A stretch of DNA of 64,000 nucleotides from CAKAHY01 sp963522175 (GTDB lineage: Bacteria; Bacillota; Clostridia; Lachnospirales; Lachnospiraceae). Location of the stretch: the NCBI GenBank assembly GCA_963522175.1, contig CAUQXC010000003.1, forward strand, positions 62,001 to 126,000. Reading direction: 5' to 3'. Both the position numbers and the translations under genes were made by a program. A model generated the notes under the pieces. The model saw only the letters and a program-made list of their open reading frames with translations. It was not told the origin of the DNA and made no database searches. This document shows, piece by piece, positions 46,609 to 55,221 of the stretch. Within the stretch, counting starts at the first letter, position 1. Each line of letters starts with the position of its first letter.

Positions 46609-48333
46609 CTATTTTCCAAGTACCTTTTGTATAAACAGCTCACAATCGCTACTCAAATTATCAAAGCTGTCAAAAGCTATAAATCTTCCGTCATCTATAA
46701 ATAAAACCTTGTCCGCAGCCCTTACCGACGATAGCCTGTGCGCTATTGATATAATAAATCTATTGTTTGATAAGCTTTTAATCGCTTTGTTTAAATTAAC
46801 TTCATTCTCAGAATCAAGGCTTGATTGTGCCTCATCAAATATCATAAGTGAACTGTTTTTTAATATTGCTCTTGCAATAGATAGGCGCTGTTTCTGCCCT
46901 TCAGATATTTTTAAAGCTCTTTCACCTATATTCGACATGTATCCGTTCGGAAGCTTAGTTATAAAATCATGAGCCTGAGCCGCAACGGCAACATTTTTAA
47001 CTTCTTCGTCGGACGCCTCGGGTCTTCCCATTTTTATGTTTTCCATAACACTCCCTTTAAACAGATATGTATCCTGAGTTACAACCGAAACGGCACTTCT
47101 CCATGACTCCAGAGTAAAACTTTTTATATCTTTTCCATTTATCAGTATTCTACCTTCGACAGGATCGGCATATCTTTGCAAAAGATTTACTATTGTTGAC
47201 TTACCCGAGCCCGATTCTCCGGATAAGGCAATTATATTCCCCGAGCTTATTTTAAAGCTCATATTTTTTATCTGAAAATCCTTAGAACCGGGGTATTTAA
47301 AGGATACGTTTTCAAACTCTATGGTATTTACCGTTTCATTAAATTCCAAAATTCCGCTGTCCTGAACGCTTATAGGAAGATTAACAAGGCTTAGTACACG
47401 TTGTGAAGCTGCAAATACACTTGAAAACTGGGTTGAGATATTAACAAATTTACCGAGTATGGTAAATATACTTCCCCCCAGTGCAATAAGCGCTAAAATC
47501 CACTGTTTTTCAAAGCTTCCTTTTTTATATAAATAATATGATATAAGCAAAGTAAAAGCAGTCATCATAGTGCTTATACAAATAGCATAAATTATCTCGT
47601 ACGCTCTTCTTCCTGCGTCTTTCTCTCTGCTGTATTCATAATCCCTTATACTTGAGATCATCTTCCTTTTATAGCTTTCCCACATATTAAAGCTTATGAT
47701 TTCTCGCATACCTTGAATCGCACCGAGGATAACATCGGCAACTCTGCCATATCTTTCACGTATTATCTTTCCCTGTTCCTTTGATTTTTTATTAAAAATC
47801 AAAGGAGAAGATATATATAAAATGATCCAGACAAATGCATTTAGTGCAAACAAAGGATGAAAAAAGGCAAAAACAATTATCAGTACCACACAAAGCAATA
47901 CCGAAACCATAAAAATATTTATTGTGTGCGCATAAAACCATTCAATAAGATTCAAATCGGCGGAAGCTATCGAGACCATTTCCGAGCTCATCATATGATT
48001 TGAAAATGAAGGTATTGCCTTTTCAAGCCTTTCATAAATTTCATAACGTATTTTATAAAGCAATCTGTATGCTATATCATGTTCGGTCCACATATTAAGA
48101 TATCCGAAAACACTATGTATGATTACAGATACAACAAGTATGAATCCGGTGAATCCGTATCTTATTTTCATACCGCTCAGCAATGCACCGGTCATATATG
48201 ATATCAGAAACATATTTACAATAGGGAGAAGCTCATATACAAGACATATAATACAGTTTACAAGCATATAAAGCCTCATACCTTTTGAATGTTTCAGCAA
48301 TTCCAAAATAATATGTATTCTTTTATTCTTCAT
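46609..48333 (-). CDS. ABC transporter half, exporter fold (second of a heterodimer)
   Basis: A 574-residue half transporter: six membrane helices in the first 310 residues, then a nucleotide-binding domain with Walker A GESGSGKST, the signature degenerate ISEGQKQRLSIARAI and FDEAQSSLD (Walker B), where the usual T is Q. Start ATG 48331-48333 (AGGAAAGCGG before it) overlaps the first half-transporter by 11 bases. The pair likely forms a heterodimer with one canonical and one altered ATP site. In an operon with a siderophore importer it may import or process siderophores, as IrtAB or YbtPQ do; a drug exporter is the alternative. Confidence 0.8.
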   Translation of the reverse strand: MKNKRIHIILELLKHSKGMRLYMLVNCIICLVYELLPIVNMFLISYMTGALLSGMKIRYGFTGFILVVSVIIHSVFGYLNMWTEHDIAYRLLYKIRYEIYERLEKAIPSFSNHMMSSEMVSIASADLNLIEWFYAHTINIFMVSVLLCVVLIIVFAFFHPLFALNAFVWIILYISSPLIFNKKSKEQGKIIRERYGRVADVILGAIQGMREIISFNMWESYKRKMISSIRDYEYSREKDAGRRAYEIIYAICISTMMTAFTLLISYYLYKKGSFEKQWILALIALGGSIFTILGKFVNISTQFSSVFAASQRVLSLVNLPISVQDSGILEFNETVNTIEFENVSFKYPGSKDFQIKNMSFKISSGNIIALSGESGSGKSTIVNLLQRYADPVEGRILINGKDIKSFTLESWRSAVSVVTQDTYLFKGSVMENIKMGRPEASDEEVKNVAVAAQAHDFITKLPNGYMSNIGERALKISEGQKQRLSIARAILKNSSLMIFDEAQSSLDSENEVNLNKAIKSLSNNRFIISIAHRLSSVRAADKVLFIDDGRFIAFDSFDNLSSDCELFIQKVLGK

Positions 48334-50038
48334 TACCGCTTTCCTGACCTTCAACAAAATTATGATAAGTCTGACAATTATTATATAGCTCCTCATGCGT
48401 CCCGGATGCAATAATTTCACCTCCGGCAATCATATATATAACATCCGCACTCTTTACCGTACTCAGTCTGTGTGCTATTATAATTGCGGTCTTACCTTTC
48501 TTCAACAATTCTATACTCTCCTGTATAAAACCTTGATTTTTTTCATCAAGACTTGAGGTGGCTTCATCAAATATAAGTATCTCTGTGTTTTTTAAAAAGC
48601 ATCTTGCAACTGCAAGCCTTTGTTTTTCCCCACCCGATAAAATACTTCCATTCTCCCCAAGCTCGGTATCCATACCGTTTGGAAGCTTCTCCAAAACATC
48701 TTCAAGATTGGCTTCTTTTATTGCCTCAATGATTTGAGCATCAGTAGCATCAGGCTTTGCAAAAAGGAGATTTTCTTTCAGACTGCCCTTAAATACATAG
48801 GGATTTTGCCACACCGCACTTATATTATCACGCCATTCTGATACCGTATTTGATGTGAGTGCAAGATTCTTAAATTTAATTTCACCCGATGTATACGGAT
48901 ACAATCCTGCAAGCAAAGAGGCAAGTGTAGACTTCCCTTCCCCTGATTTGCCGACAAAAGCATAACTTTTTCCCGGTTTTAAATCCAAATTAATATTTTT
49001 CAGGATTATATCCTTAGTATTATATCCAAAGCTCAGTTCTTTTGCCGAAAGAATGTTTGCATTTAAAGCTTCAAAATCTTCCTTCCATACAGGAACTTCT
49101 TCTTTCAGTATATTCTCAATTTCGCTTGATGCAGTGACACCGTTGTATGCCAAATGCCATGAAGACATCAGCGCGTATACAGGCGTAAAACAATTCTTTA
49201 TCATAAAAAGTATAAAGACTACACTACCTGCACTTATAAGTCCGAGAGAGGCAAGATATACCGCATAAACAACTGAGAGCACAGAACCTATATTGGCGAA
49301 TAATTCAAACAAAAAATTTTCTATAGTGGTAAATTTCATATTTTCCATAGTTTTTTTATGGATTTCCTTTGAAATTCTAAGCATTTCCTGTCTTCTGATT
49401 TTACATGCCTTCAAATTCTTCAGGGTCTTCATGCCCTGTATATTATCCAAAAAATCCGAACCGAATTTGTCATATTCCTTCCATACCTCGGTACCGCTTC
49501 CCCAAAGATATCTATAGGTAAGCATAGGTGTAATGAGCATACCAAACACACCGACAAGTACCGTTAAAGCTACTTTAAAGTCCGTACTTCCTATGTAAAT
49601 AACACATCCGGCGGATACCAAGATTACAGTTATCAAATTCGGAAGATAGCTTGAGTAATAAGGGGCAATCGCCTCTACGCGGTCTAAAAGTAAAGCACAA
49701 AGCTTCCCGCTTCGCTCATCTGTAAGTCTTGTTAAACCCATGGCATAAATTTTATTCAATAAAGTATTTCTTATATTAAGTTTCACCAATGCTTCGGTTC
49801 TTATACTCAATATATTTACCGGGTAGCGGAGCAGAGTTTGCAAAAATACAGCGAATATAAAACAACTAAAATAAAATACTATTTTACCTGAATTCTCAAA
49901 AACGGCATTTATCGCCTTGGATAAATAAAAAGCTTGAAAAATAGTAATAACACCAATGAAACAGCTTACAAAACTGAGTAAAAAAATACTTTTCTTAAAG
50001 TTTTTTGCTATCTTTAAAAGAGCAATGTTAATTAACAT
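48323..50038 (-). CDS. ABC transporter half, exporter fold (first of a heterodimer)
   Basis: A 571-residue half transporter with an N-terminal membrane domain (CFIGVITIFQAFYLSKAINA onward, about six helices to residue 300) and a nucleotide-binding domain with Walker A GKSGEGKSTL, canonical signature LSGGEKQRLAVARCF and LIFDEATSSLD. It is 15 bases after the ATPase gene of the importer and overlaps the second half-transporter. Together with the importer genes it forms a five-gene operon behind an iron-type operator; that context suggests a siderophore-related role. Confidence 0.8.
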   Translation of the reverse strand: MLINIALLKIAKNFKKSIFLLSFVSCFIGVITIFQAFYLSKAINAVFENSGKIVFYFSCFIFAVFLQTLLRYPVNILSIRTEALVKLNIRNTLLNKIYAMGLTRLTDERSGKLCALLLDRVEAIAPYYSSYLPNLITVILVSAGCVIYIGSTDFKVALTVLVGVFGMLITPMLTYRYLWGSGTEVWKEYDKFGSDFLDNIQGMKTLKNLKACKIRRQEMLRISKEIHKKTMENMKFTTIENFLFELFANIGSVLSVVYAVYLASLGLISAGSVVFILFMIKNCFTPVYALMSSWHLAYNGVTASSEIENILKEEVPVWKEDFEALNANILSAKELSFGYNTKDIILKNINLDLKPGKSYAFVGKSGEGKSTLASLLAGLYPYTSGEIKFKNLALTSNTVSEWRDNISAVWQNPYVFKGSLKENLLFAKPDATDAQIIEAIKEANLEDVLEKLPNGMDTELGENGSILSGGEKQRLAVARCFLKNTEILIFDEATSSLDEKNQGFIQESIELLKKGKTAIIIAHRLSTVKSADVIYMIAGGEIIASGTHEELYNNCQTYHNFVEGQESGNEE

Positions 50039-50053
50039 TTTTTACCTCCTTTA

Positions 50054-50824
50054 TTAAATAGAGTTATACACAACTACACGCTTACTTCCATTTGCAGTAG
50101 TTATTATATCGCAGTCAACTCTGAATACATCTCTTAAAATTTCTTTACTCAGTACCCGGGATGGCTTTCCTTCAACCACATTTTTACCCTCGTCCAAAAC
50201 ATAAATATAATCACAGTATTCAAGGGCTATGCTTAAGTCATGAAAAACGGCAAGAACCGTTTTATTTATTTTTTTTATAAGCTTCATAAGATTCCATTGA
50301 TAATACACATCCAGATGATTTGTAGGCTCATCCAAAATAAAGATATCCGTTTCCTGCGCAAGAGATCTTGCCATCAATACTCTTTGTTTTTCACCGCCCG
50401 ATAATGTATTAAAAAAACGATCCTTATAATCCAACATTCCTACATATTTAAGCGAATTAAAGGCAATATCAAGGTCTTTACAATCCGAACTTTCATATAT
50501 TTTTTTATGCGGAGATCTTCCCATCAGAACCATTTCAAGATTGGTATAATCAAAAACAGAAGCATTTTCCTGCCTCATAACCGTTATATATTTTGAGCTT
50601 TGCTTAATACTCATTTTTGTTATATCTATACCGTTTACAAATACGGTATCGGCAGCTACCGGAAGCACCCTATAAATATGTTTGAGCAGACTTGTCTTTC
50701 CCGATCCGTTCGGACCTATAATACCTACAAACTGCCCTTCTTTAACCTTTATATTCACAGATTGAAGTATATTTCTGTCATTTATACCATAACTGAGATT
50801 ATTCACAAAAATTTTATCGGTCAT
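50054..50824 (-). CDS. Iron-siderophore-type ABC importer ATPase (FepC/BtuD-like)
   Basis: A 256-residue ATPase with Walker A GPNGSGKTSLLKHI, LSGGEKQRVLMARSL and ILDEPTNHLDVYYQ, matching FecE/FepC/BtuD. It energises the FecCD-type permease encoded 3 bases upstream. The order binding protein, permease, ATPase is the standard iron-complex, heme or cobalamin uptake layout. Substrate cannot be told from the ATPase. Confidence 0.9.
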   Translation of the reverse strand: MTDKIFVNNLSYGINDRNILQSVNIKVKEGQFVGIIGPNGSGKTSLLKHIYRVLPVAADTVFVNGIDITKMSIKQSSKYITVMRQENASVFDYTNLEMVLMGRSPHKKIYESSDCKDLDIAFNSLKYVGMLDYKDRFFNTLSGGEKQRVLMARSLAQETDIFILDEPTNHLDVYYQWNLMKLIKKINKTVLAVFHDLSIALEYCDYIYVLDEGKNVVEGKPSRVLSKEILRDVFRVDCDIITTANGSKRVVVYNSI

Positions 50825-50827
50825 TTC

Positions 50828-51886
50828 TTATATCCTTCCTGTCTTATTTTTTCTGTACAAAAGATATATAAAGAACGGACCTCCGCAGAATGCCGAAAAT
50901 ATGCCTATAGCAATTTCTCTCGGGGCAAGCAAAGTTCTTGAAAGTATATCCATCCATGCTAAAAATATTCCGCCGATAATATATGAAAAAATCATCAATT
51001 TTCTATTTTTAGAACCAAAAATAATCCTACAGGTATGAGGAATTATAAATCCTACAAACCCTATTAATCCGCTTGCAGAAATAATAGTACCTATCAATAA
51101 TGAAACTGTCAGTATTGTAAATTTTCGTATCTTTTTTGTGGATACACCGAGAGTAAGCGCTGTTTCTTCACCTAATGAAAGTATATCGAATCTGTTACCT
51201 AAAATGCTTAGAGCTACGAGACTTATAATTGATACAAATATAGGAAAAATTATGTTATACCATCTTGCACTTGACAGAGAACCCCAGAGCCACATAGCGG
51301 CACTTTCCATGATAAATGCATTTGGAAGCAGAGTAATTATAAAATTACTTAGTGCATTCAATATAACCGAAATTGCCATTCCTGTAAGAATCAGATTGTT
51401 GGTTGAACTGTTTCCGCTTACCATACCTATACCATATACCAAAAACATCGCAAGAAGTGCCCCCGCAAATGCAAATACGGGGGTAATATAAGCCACAGCG
51501 ATGGTACCGCCAAAAAGTAGGAATGACAAACTTACCATGGCGGAAGCTCCGCTTGAAACACCCAGAACATAAGGGTCGGCGAGTACATTTCGGGTAAGGG
51601 ACTGCATTGCACAACCACCCAGTGCCAGTCCTCCGCCTACAGCCAAAGCAAGAAGCATTCTCGGCATTCTCATATTCCATAAAATTGTCACATCTCGACT
51701 CAATCTTTCATCTATTCGCAAATTAAAGATTTTGCCTGATATTATATGAAAACAATCCGCCATATCTATACTTTTTGAGCCGTAGCTCACACCTATAAAT
51801 ACCGTTACTACCGCAAACAGGACTATTGATACAAATATAAGCGCCGTTAAAAATTTGGAGTTTATTTTTGCATTATATGTTTCCAT
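50828..51886 (-). CDS. FecCD-type permease
   Basis: A 352-residue membrane protein of the BtuC/FecCD fold with about ten helices. Typical segments: MRMPRMLLALAVGGGLALGG, CAMQSLTRNVLADPYVLGVS and LIGFVGFIIPHTCRIIFG. It forms the channel with the ATPase below and the lipoprotein above. Two bases separate it from the lipoprotein gene. Confidence 0.93.
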   Translation of the reverse strand: METYNAKINSKFLTALIFVSIVLFAVVTVFIGVSYGSKSIDMADCFHIISGKIFNLRIDERLSRDVTILWNMRMPRMLLALAVGGGLALGGCAMQSLTRNVLADPYVLGVSSGASAMVSLSFLLFGGTIAVAYITPVFAFAGALLAMFLVYGIGMVSGNSSTNNLILTGMAISVILNALSNFIITLLPNAFIMESAAMWLWGSLSSARWYNIIFPIFVSIISLVALSILGNRFDILSLGEETALTLGVSTKKIRKFTILTVSLLIGTIISASGLIGFVGFIIPHTCRIIFGSKNRKLMIFSYIIGGIFLAWMDILSRTLLAPREIAIGIFSAFCGGPFFIYLLYRKNKTGRI

Positions 51887-51888
51887 TA

Positions 51889-52956
51889 TTAGTTAAATAC
51901 CTCTGGATGTATTGTTTTTGCAATATTTTCTATAAAATCAACATTATGAAGACTTGGAAAATATTCTATCCCGGTTACTCCTATGTAATTTTTGTTTTTA
52001 ATCGCTGTAACATCGGCAAGCTCAGGAATAGACTCCAGATATTTAATTTTTTCCTGTGCTTCATTTTCTTCCCAATATTCAACTAAAACTATATACTCCG
52101 GATTTTTTTGAATTATCTGTTCAATTGTAGCAACATCAAAGTCCGTATCAAAATCTTCGAAGACATTTCTTGCCCCTGCCAATTTTAAAAGTGAAGTTTG
52201 AAAAGATTTACCGCCCGGAGTCATAAATCCTGTTTTGTCCTGAAAATCAAATACAAATACATCCACCGGCTCAGCATCTTTCACCTTAGTCGCTATATCA
52301 TCCACTTTTTTCTTATAATCGGCAGCCACTTTTTCCGCTCTGTCCTCTACATGGAAAATTTTTCCTATATTTTGAATATCATCATATACCGTATCTATAT
52401 CATGCTTATCACCATAGGTTCCGCTTGTAATATAATATTTTATATTATTATCATCAAAGTCCTTTTTGGTAGCTATATAATCAGCTGTCAAATGATATGA
52501 CAGACAGTATACAAAATCTGCTCCTGATGATAATATATTTTCAAATCCCGGAACCTCCTTGCCCTTACCTTCCGGTAAAACCTCTATCTTTTCAAGCTTC
52601 TTATATAATTCAGGATAGCAATGCTCAGGTCTGTACATAGAACCTGTAAGTCCTATAATATGATCCTGAAGGTCGAGTGCCGCCATTATTTCAGCATTAT
52701 CATAACCTACTACTACCGCCTTTTCCGGTACTTTATCATAGCTTATTTCATCTCCCATCACATTCAATGTAATAACATCGGTCTGAATGGGCGATATAGA
52801 AGCTCCTGCTTCATCCGCCTTTTCACTTTGCTTACTCATGGTTGTTTTTTCCGCCTGTTTATTTGAAACATCCACGCAAGCTGAGAGTTGTAAAACACCT
52901 AACGATAAAACCGCAAAAGCTACCGCTTTTTGAATATATTTCTTACTTTTTTTCAT
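51889..52956 (-). CDS. Iron-complex-type substrate-binding lipoprotein
   Basis: A 355-residue lipoprotein. The signal peptide ends in the lipobox LSAC with Cys27; the mature protein has two lobes of the class III binding protein fold (KAVVVGYDNAEIMAALDLQD then IEQIIQKNPEYIVLVEYWEE). It captures the siderophore, heme or B12-type ligand outside the cell and passes it to the permease. The ATG at 52954-52956 follows GGGGGA; a longer frame begins in the promoter. It is the first gene of the operon. Confidence 0.9.
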   Translation of the reverse strand: MKKSKKYIQKAVAFAVLSLGVLQLSACVDVSNKQAEKTTMSKQSEKADEAGASISPIQTDVITLNVMGDEISYDKVPEKAVVVGYDNAEIMAALDLQDHIIGLTGSMYRPEHCYPELYKKLEKIEVLPEGKGKEVPGFENILSSGADFVYCLSYHLTADYIATKKDFDDNNIKYYITSGTYGDKHDIDTVYDDIQNIGKIFHVEDRAEKVAADYKKKVDDIATKVKDAEPVDVFVFDFQDKTGFMTPGGKSFQTSLLKLAGARNVFEDFDTDFDVATIEQIIQKNPEYIVLVEYWEENEAQEKIKYLESIPELADVTAIKNKNYIGVTGIEYFPSLHNVDFIENIAKTIHPEVFN

Positions 52957-52990
52957 TAATAAATCCCCCTGAATATACAATAAACAATAA

Positions 52991-53024
52991 GGTTAGTTTA
53001 TACTAACCGTTATGTTTTTGTCAA
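52991..53024 (-). promoter_or_regulatory. Promoter and palindromic operator of the iron-type transport operon
   Basis: TTGACA (53019-53024) and TATAAA (52997-53002) are 16 apart on the minus strand. The palindrome GGTTAGTTTATACTAACC (52991-53008, arms GGTTAGT) covers the -10 box. Half-site GGTTAG is the DtxR/IdeR-type half-site, with a wider spacing, so a metal-dependent repressor is the likely ligand. The exact regulator is inferred. Confidence 0.7.
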
Positions 53025-53049
53025 GATAAATATAATATTTACCCATATA

Positions 53050-53109
53050 TAAAAAGAGCGGATAAGCCTGCTCTCATCTGCTCTTATATATATATATATA
53101 TATATATAT
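53050..53109. other. Terminator-like hairpin and (TA)12 tract
   Basis: Minus-strand AAGAGC...GCTCTTTTT (53053-53084) can form a stem with a long loop and T-tract after the DUF1576 gene; the plus strand then runs as TA repeated 12 times (53085-53109). The dinucleotide run is a simple repeat likely to vary in length between strains. Confidence 0.6.
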
Positions 53110-53123
53110 TATTCTTATTATTC

Positions 53124-54425
53124 TCAGTTTTTAATAAACTTTGATTTACTTCTTTCTATTATCGCCTCGATTACCGGTACCATGAACAAAGCTACTATTC
53201 CGCCGGCAAAACCGTTATTGTACAGATTCATTCCGCTATATACTATTCCTACGTTAAGTGCCACGGAAGAATGGAAAAATCCCGCAAGCATGCCTACAAA
53301 TATTCCGAATTCACCGGCTATAGGTGCCAGTGTGGTGGAGAGTATAAAGGTTATGAGAGGTGCCGGAGCATTTATAACAAAAAGATTAAGCCTTGAGGCA
53401 ATAAACACACCGAACATAATAGGAGCGATGTTTTTCAAATGCTTACCTACAGCCGAAAAACCTACCACGGTAAAAATGGAACCTATAATCGGACCGTTCA
53501 AATCTCCTTTTAAAAGTATAACAAAAAGCGTAACAAACAAACCGTTTACACCCATATTAAAAAAGACCGTATAATCGCTGAATTCTTCAAAAAAGTCCGG
53601 AGCCATAACTCCGCTTTTTTTAATTAAAAGTAAATATTCCCGAAAAAGTTGTTTCTTTCCCACCGCTACCGAAAAAAGTATCATTAAAACAAAAAACAAA
53701 GGTAAAGCTACAGCAAATATATGATTATAATCCTTTGACCATATAAGAGTGGATTCTATTTCCAATCCGAAAGATTTGAAAAGAGATGCCACTATGGTGG
53801 CTATAATTCCCGCTCCGAAGCCTACATTATACAAAGAATATCCTCTGTGTACGTTACGACACTGCAAGGTTATGGGGAGAAGTACATAACCTATACTTAA
53901 GCCGGTAAAAATACTGATTATAATCTGTTCCCAATCGGCAAGATGACCTACATGCATAACCTGAGTTATTATAGGTGACAGACAGGTTCCGTAACAACCT
54001 ACATATAGGTATTTTTTTGTAGATACTCCATGCAAACGTGAGTATATGAACACGCCGGCAAGTATAAGCCAAATGTTAAATATATTTTTTCCGAATAAGG
54101 AAAATCCGAACATCATGCAACAGGATGTAACCGCATGCCCGTCAAAGTCTATATTTCCGAAGTAGTGCAGAGCCACCAAAAACAGCATAAGCAGTCCTGC
54201 ATTCAAAAATGCGGCTCCGGGACCGCCTACTTTAAAATAGTCCGTAATTAAAATATCGGTTCCGGTAATTATATTAAGAAGCCCCTCATAAATTTCCCGA
54301 GGTGATTGTATGGCGAAGCCAATAATCATAAAATACAAGGGAATCATTGCCAGCAATATAAATCTGGTTTTTGTTGAAAATCTGTATACGCTTAATTTTT
54401 CTGTAGTATTTTGCTTATTTTCCAT
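53124..54425 (-). CDS. DUF1576 membrane protein
   Basis: A 433-residue protein with about ten to twelve hydrophobic helices (LLAMIPLYFMIIGFAIQSPR, then FDGHAVTSCCMMFGFSLFGK). It has two internally similar halves: the segments AVTSCCMMFGFSLFGKNIFN and IIGSIFTVVGFSAVGKHLKN align, as do GVFIYSRLHG and GVFIASRLN. This matches the DUF1576 family of Clostridia and spirochaetes, function unknown; a transporter is plausible. It follows the SGNH hydrolase gene by 23 bases, so the two form an operon. Confidence 0.85.
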   Translation of the reverse strand: MENKQNTTEKLSVYRFSTKTRFILLAMIPLYFMIIGFAIQSPREIYEGLLNIITGTDILITDYFKVGGPGAAFLNAGLLMLFLVALHYFGNIDFDGHAVTSCCMMFGFSLFGKNIFNIWLILAGVFIYSRLHGVSTKKYLYVGCYGTCLSPIITQVMHVGHLADWEQIIISIFTGLSIGYVLLPITLQCRNVHRGYSLYNVGFGAGIIATIVASLFKSFGLEIESTLIWSKDYNHIFAVALPLFFVLMILFSVAVGKKQLFREYLLLIKKSGVMAPDFFEEFSDYTVFFNMGVNGLFVTLFVILLKGDLNGPIIGSIFTVVGFSAVGKHLKNIAPIMFGVFIASRLNLFVINAPAPLITFILSTTLAPIAGEFGIFVGMLAGFFHSSVALNVGIVYSGMNLYNNGFAGGIVALFMVPVIEAIIERSKSKFIKN

Positions 54426-54448
54426 ACTTATTATTCCTTATAATATTT

Positions 54449-55114
54449 TTATAATACCCGGACATTAAAAATTTTATTCTTAATGTAGTCGGCAAGATGT
54501 TGAGCCAATTTTTCGTGACTTTCAAGAGTCAAATGCATGTAATCCGTATCTCCCATTTTTACACCCTCTATTTTTTGTGCATCCAAAAAATACCACGAAA
54601 ACTTTTTGGCTGAATCCTCATACAACTTGGCAAGGTCTTCGGATTTTTTGTCACAGCCTTTACCCATGTACTCACCTATAGGGCTCGAGTAATAGCCCGA
54701 ACCTATATGCGGAGGTGCAATAACAAGCACTCTTTTTTTATCTTTCCACGCATTTTCCGTAGACATGGCTTTTGCTACAAGTCTCTCCATACCGCGTGAA
54801 ATATTATGAGCATTGGCGGCAAAACGTTCTTTTGTGTCATTGGTGCCCAACATTATTATAAGCAAATCTACAGGCGCATGCGTCAACATACATGGACTTA
54901 TAAAACTAAGCCCGCTAAGTCCTTCGTAAAGCGGATCGTCAAAAACTGTAGTTCTCCCTCCGAGCCCTTCTTCTCTTACAAGGTAGCCTTCAGATAATAA
55001 GTTTCCGAGAATGCAGGGCCATCTCTGTTCATGAGTAAATCTCCCGTCTGTTTTTGCATCGTATCCGTAAGTGTTGGAATCCCCGAAGCATACAATCATC
55101 TTAGTTTTATCCAT
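54449..55114 (-). CDS. SGNH/GDSL-type esterase/lipase
   Basis: A 221-residue cytosolic hydrolase. Block I CFGDSNTYGY with nucleophile Ser13, the Gly of GLGGRTTVF (block II), Asn of LIIMLGTNDTKE (block III) and the Asp-x-x-His of DTDYMHLTLE (block V) are all present. Its substrate is unknown; relatives include arylesterases and acyl-CoA thioesterases. No signal peptide. The promoter overlaps the terminator of the nfn operon. Confidence 0.88.
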   Translation of the reverse strand: MDKTKMIVCFGDSNTYGYDAKTDGRFTHEQRWPCILGNLLSEGYLVREEGLGGRTTVFDDPLYEGLSGLSFISPCMLTHAPVDLLIIMLGTNDTKERFAANAHNISRGMERLVAKAMSTENAWKDKKRVLVIAPPHIGSGYYSSPIGEYMGKGCDKKSEDLAKLYEDSAKKFSWYFLDAQKIEGVKMGDTDYMHLTLESHEKLAQHLADYIKNKIFNVRVL

Positions 55115-55164
55115 GCATAAATTCTCCTTAATATTTCTTTATATTTTCAAATATTTATATACAT

Positions 55165-55192
55165 ATTATACAAAAACAGAGGTAAGTTTCAA
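55165..55192 (-). promoter_or_regulatory. Promoter of the SGNH hydrolase-DUF1576 operon
   Basis: TTGAAA (55187-55192) and perfect TATAAT (55165-55170), spacing 16, on the minus strand. The -35 box lies in the loop of the nfn terminator. Confidence 0.6.
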
Positions 55193-55206
55193 GACCTACC
55201 TCTGTT
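55175..55206 (-). terminator. Terminator of nfnAB
   Basis: AACAGAGGTA (minus strand 55206 downwards) pairs with TACCTCTGTT, 10-bp perfect stem, then TTTTG. It is 15 bases after the nfnB stop. Confidence 0.85.
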
Positions 55207-55221
55207 GTAATTCTAAATATT

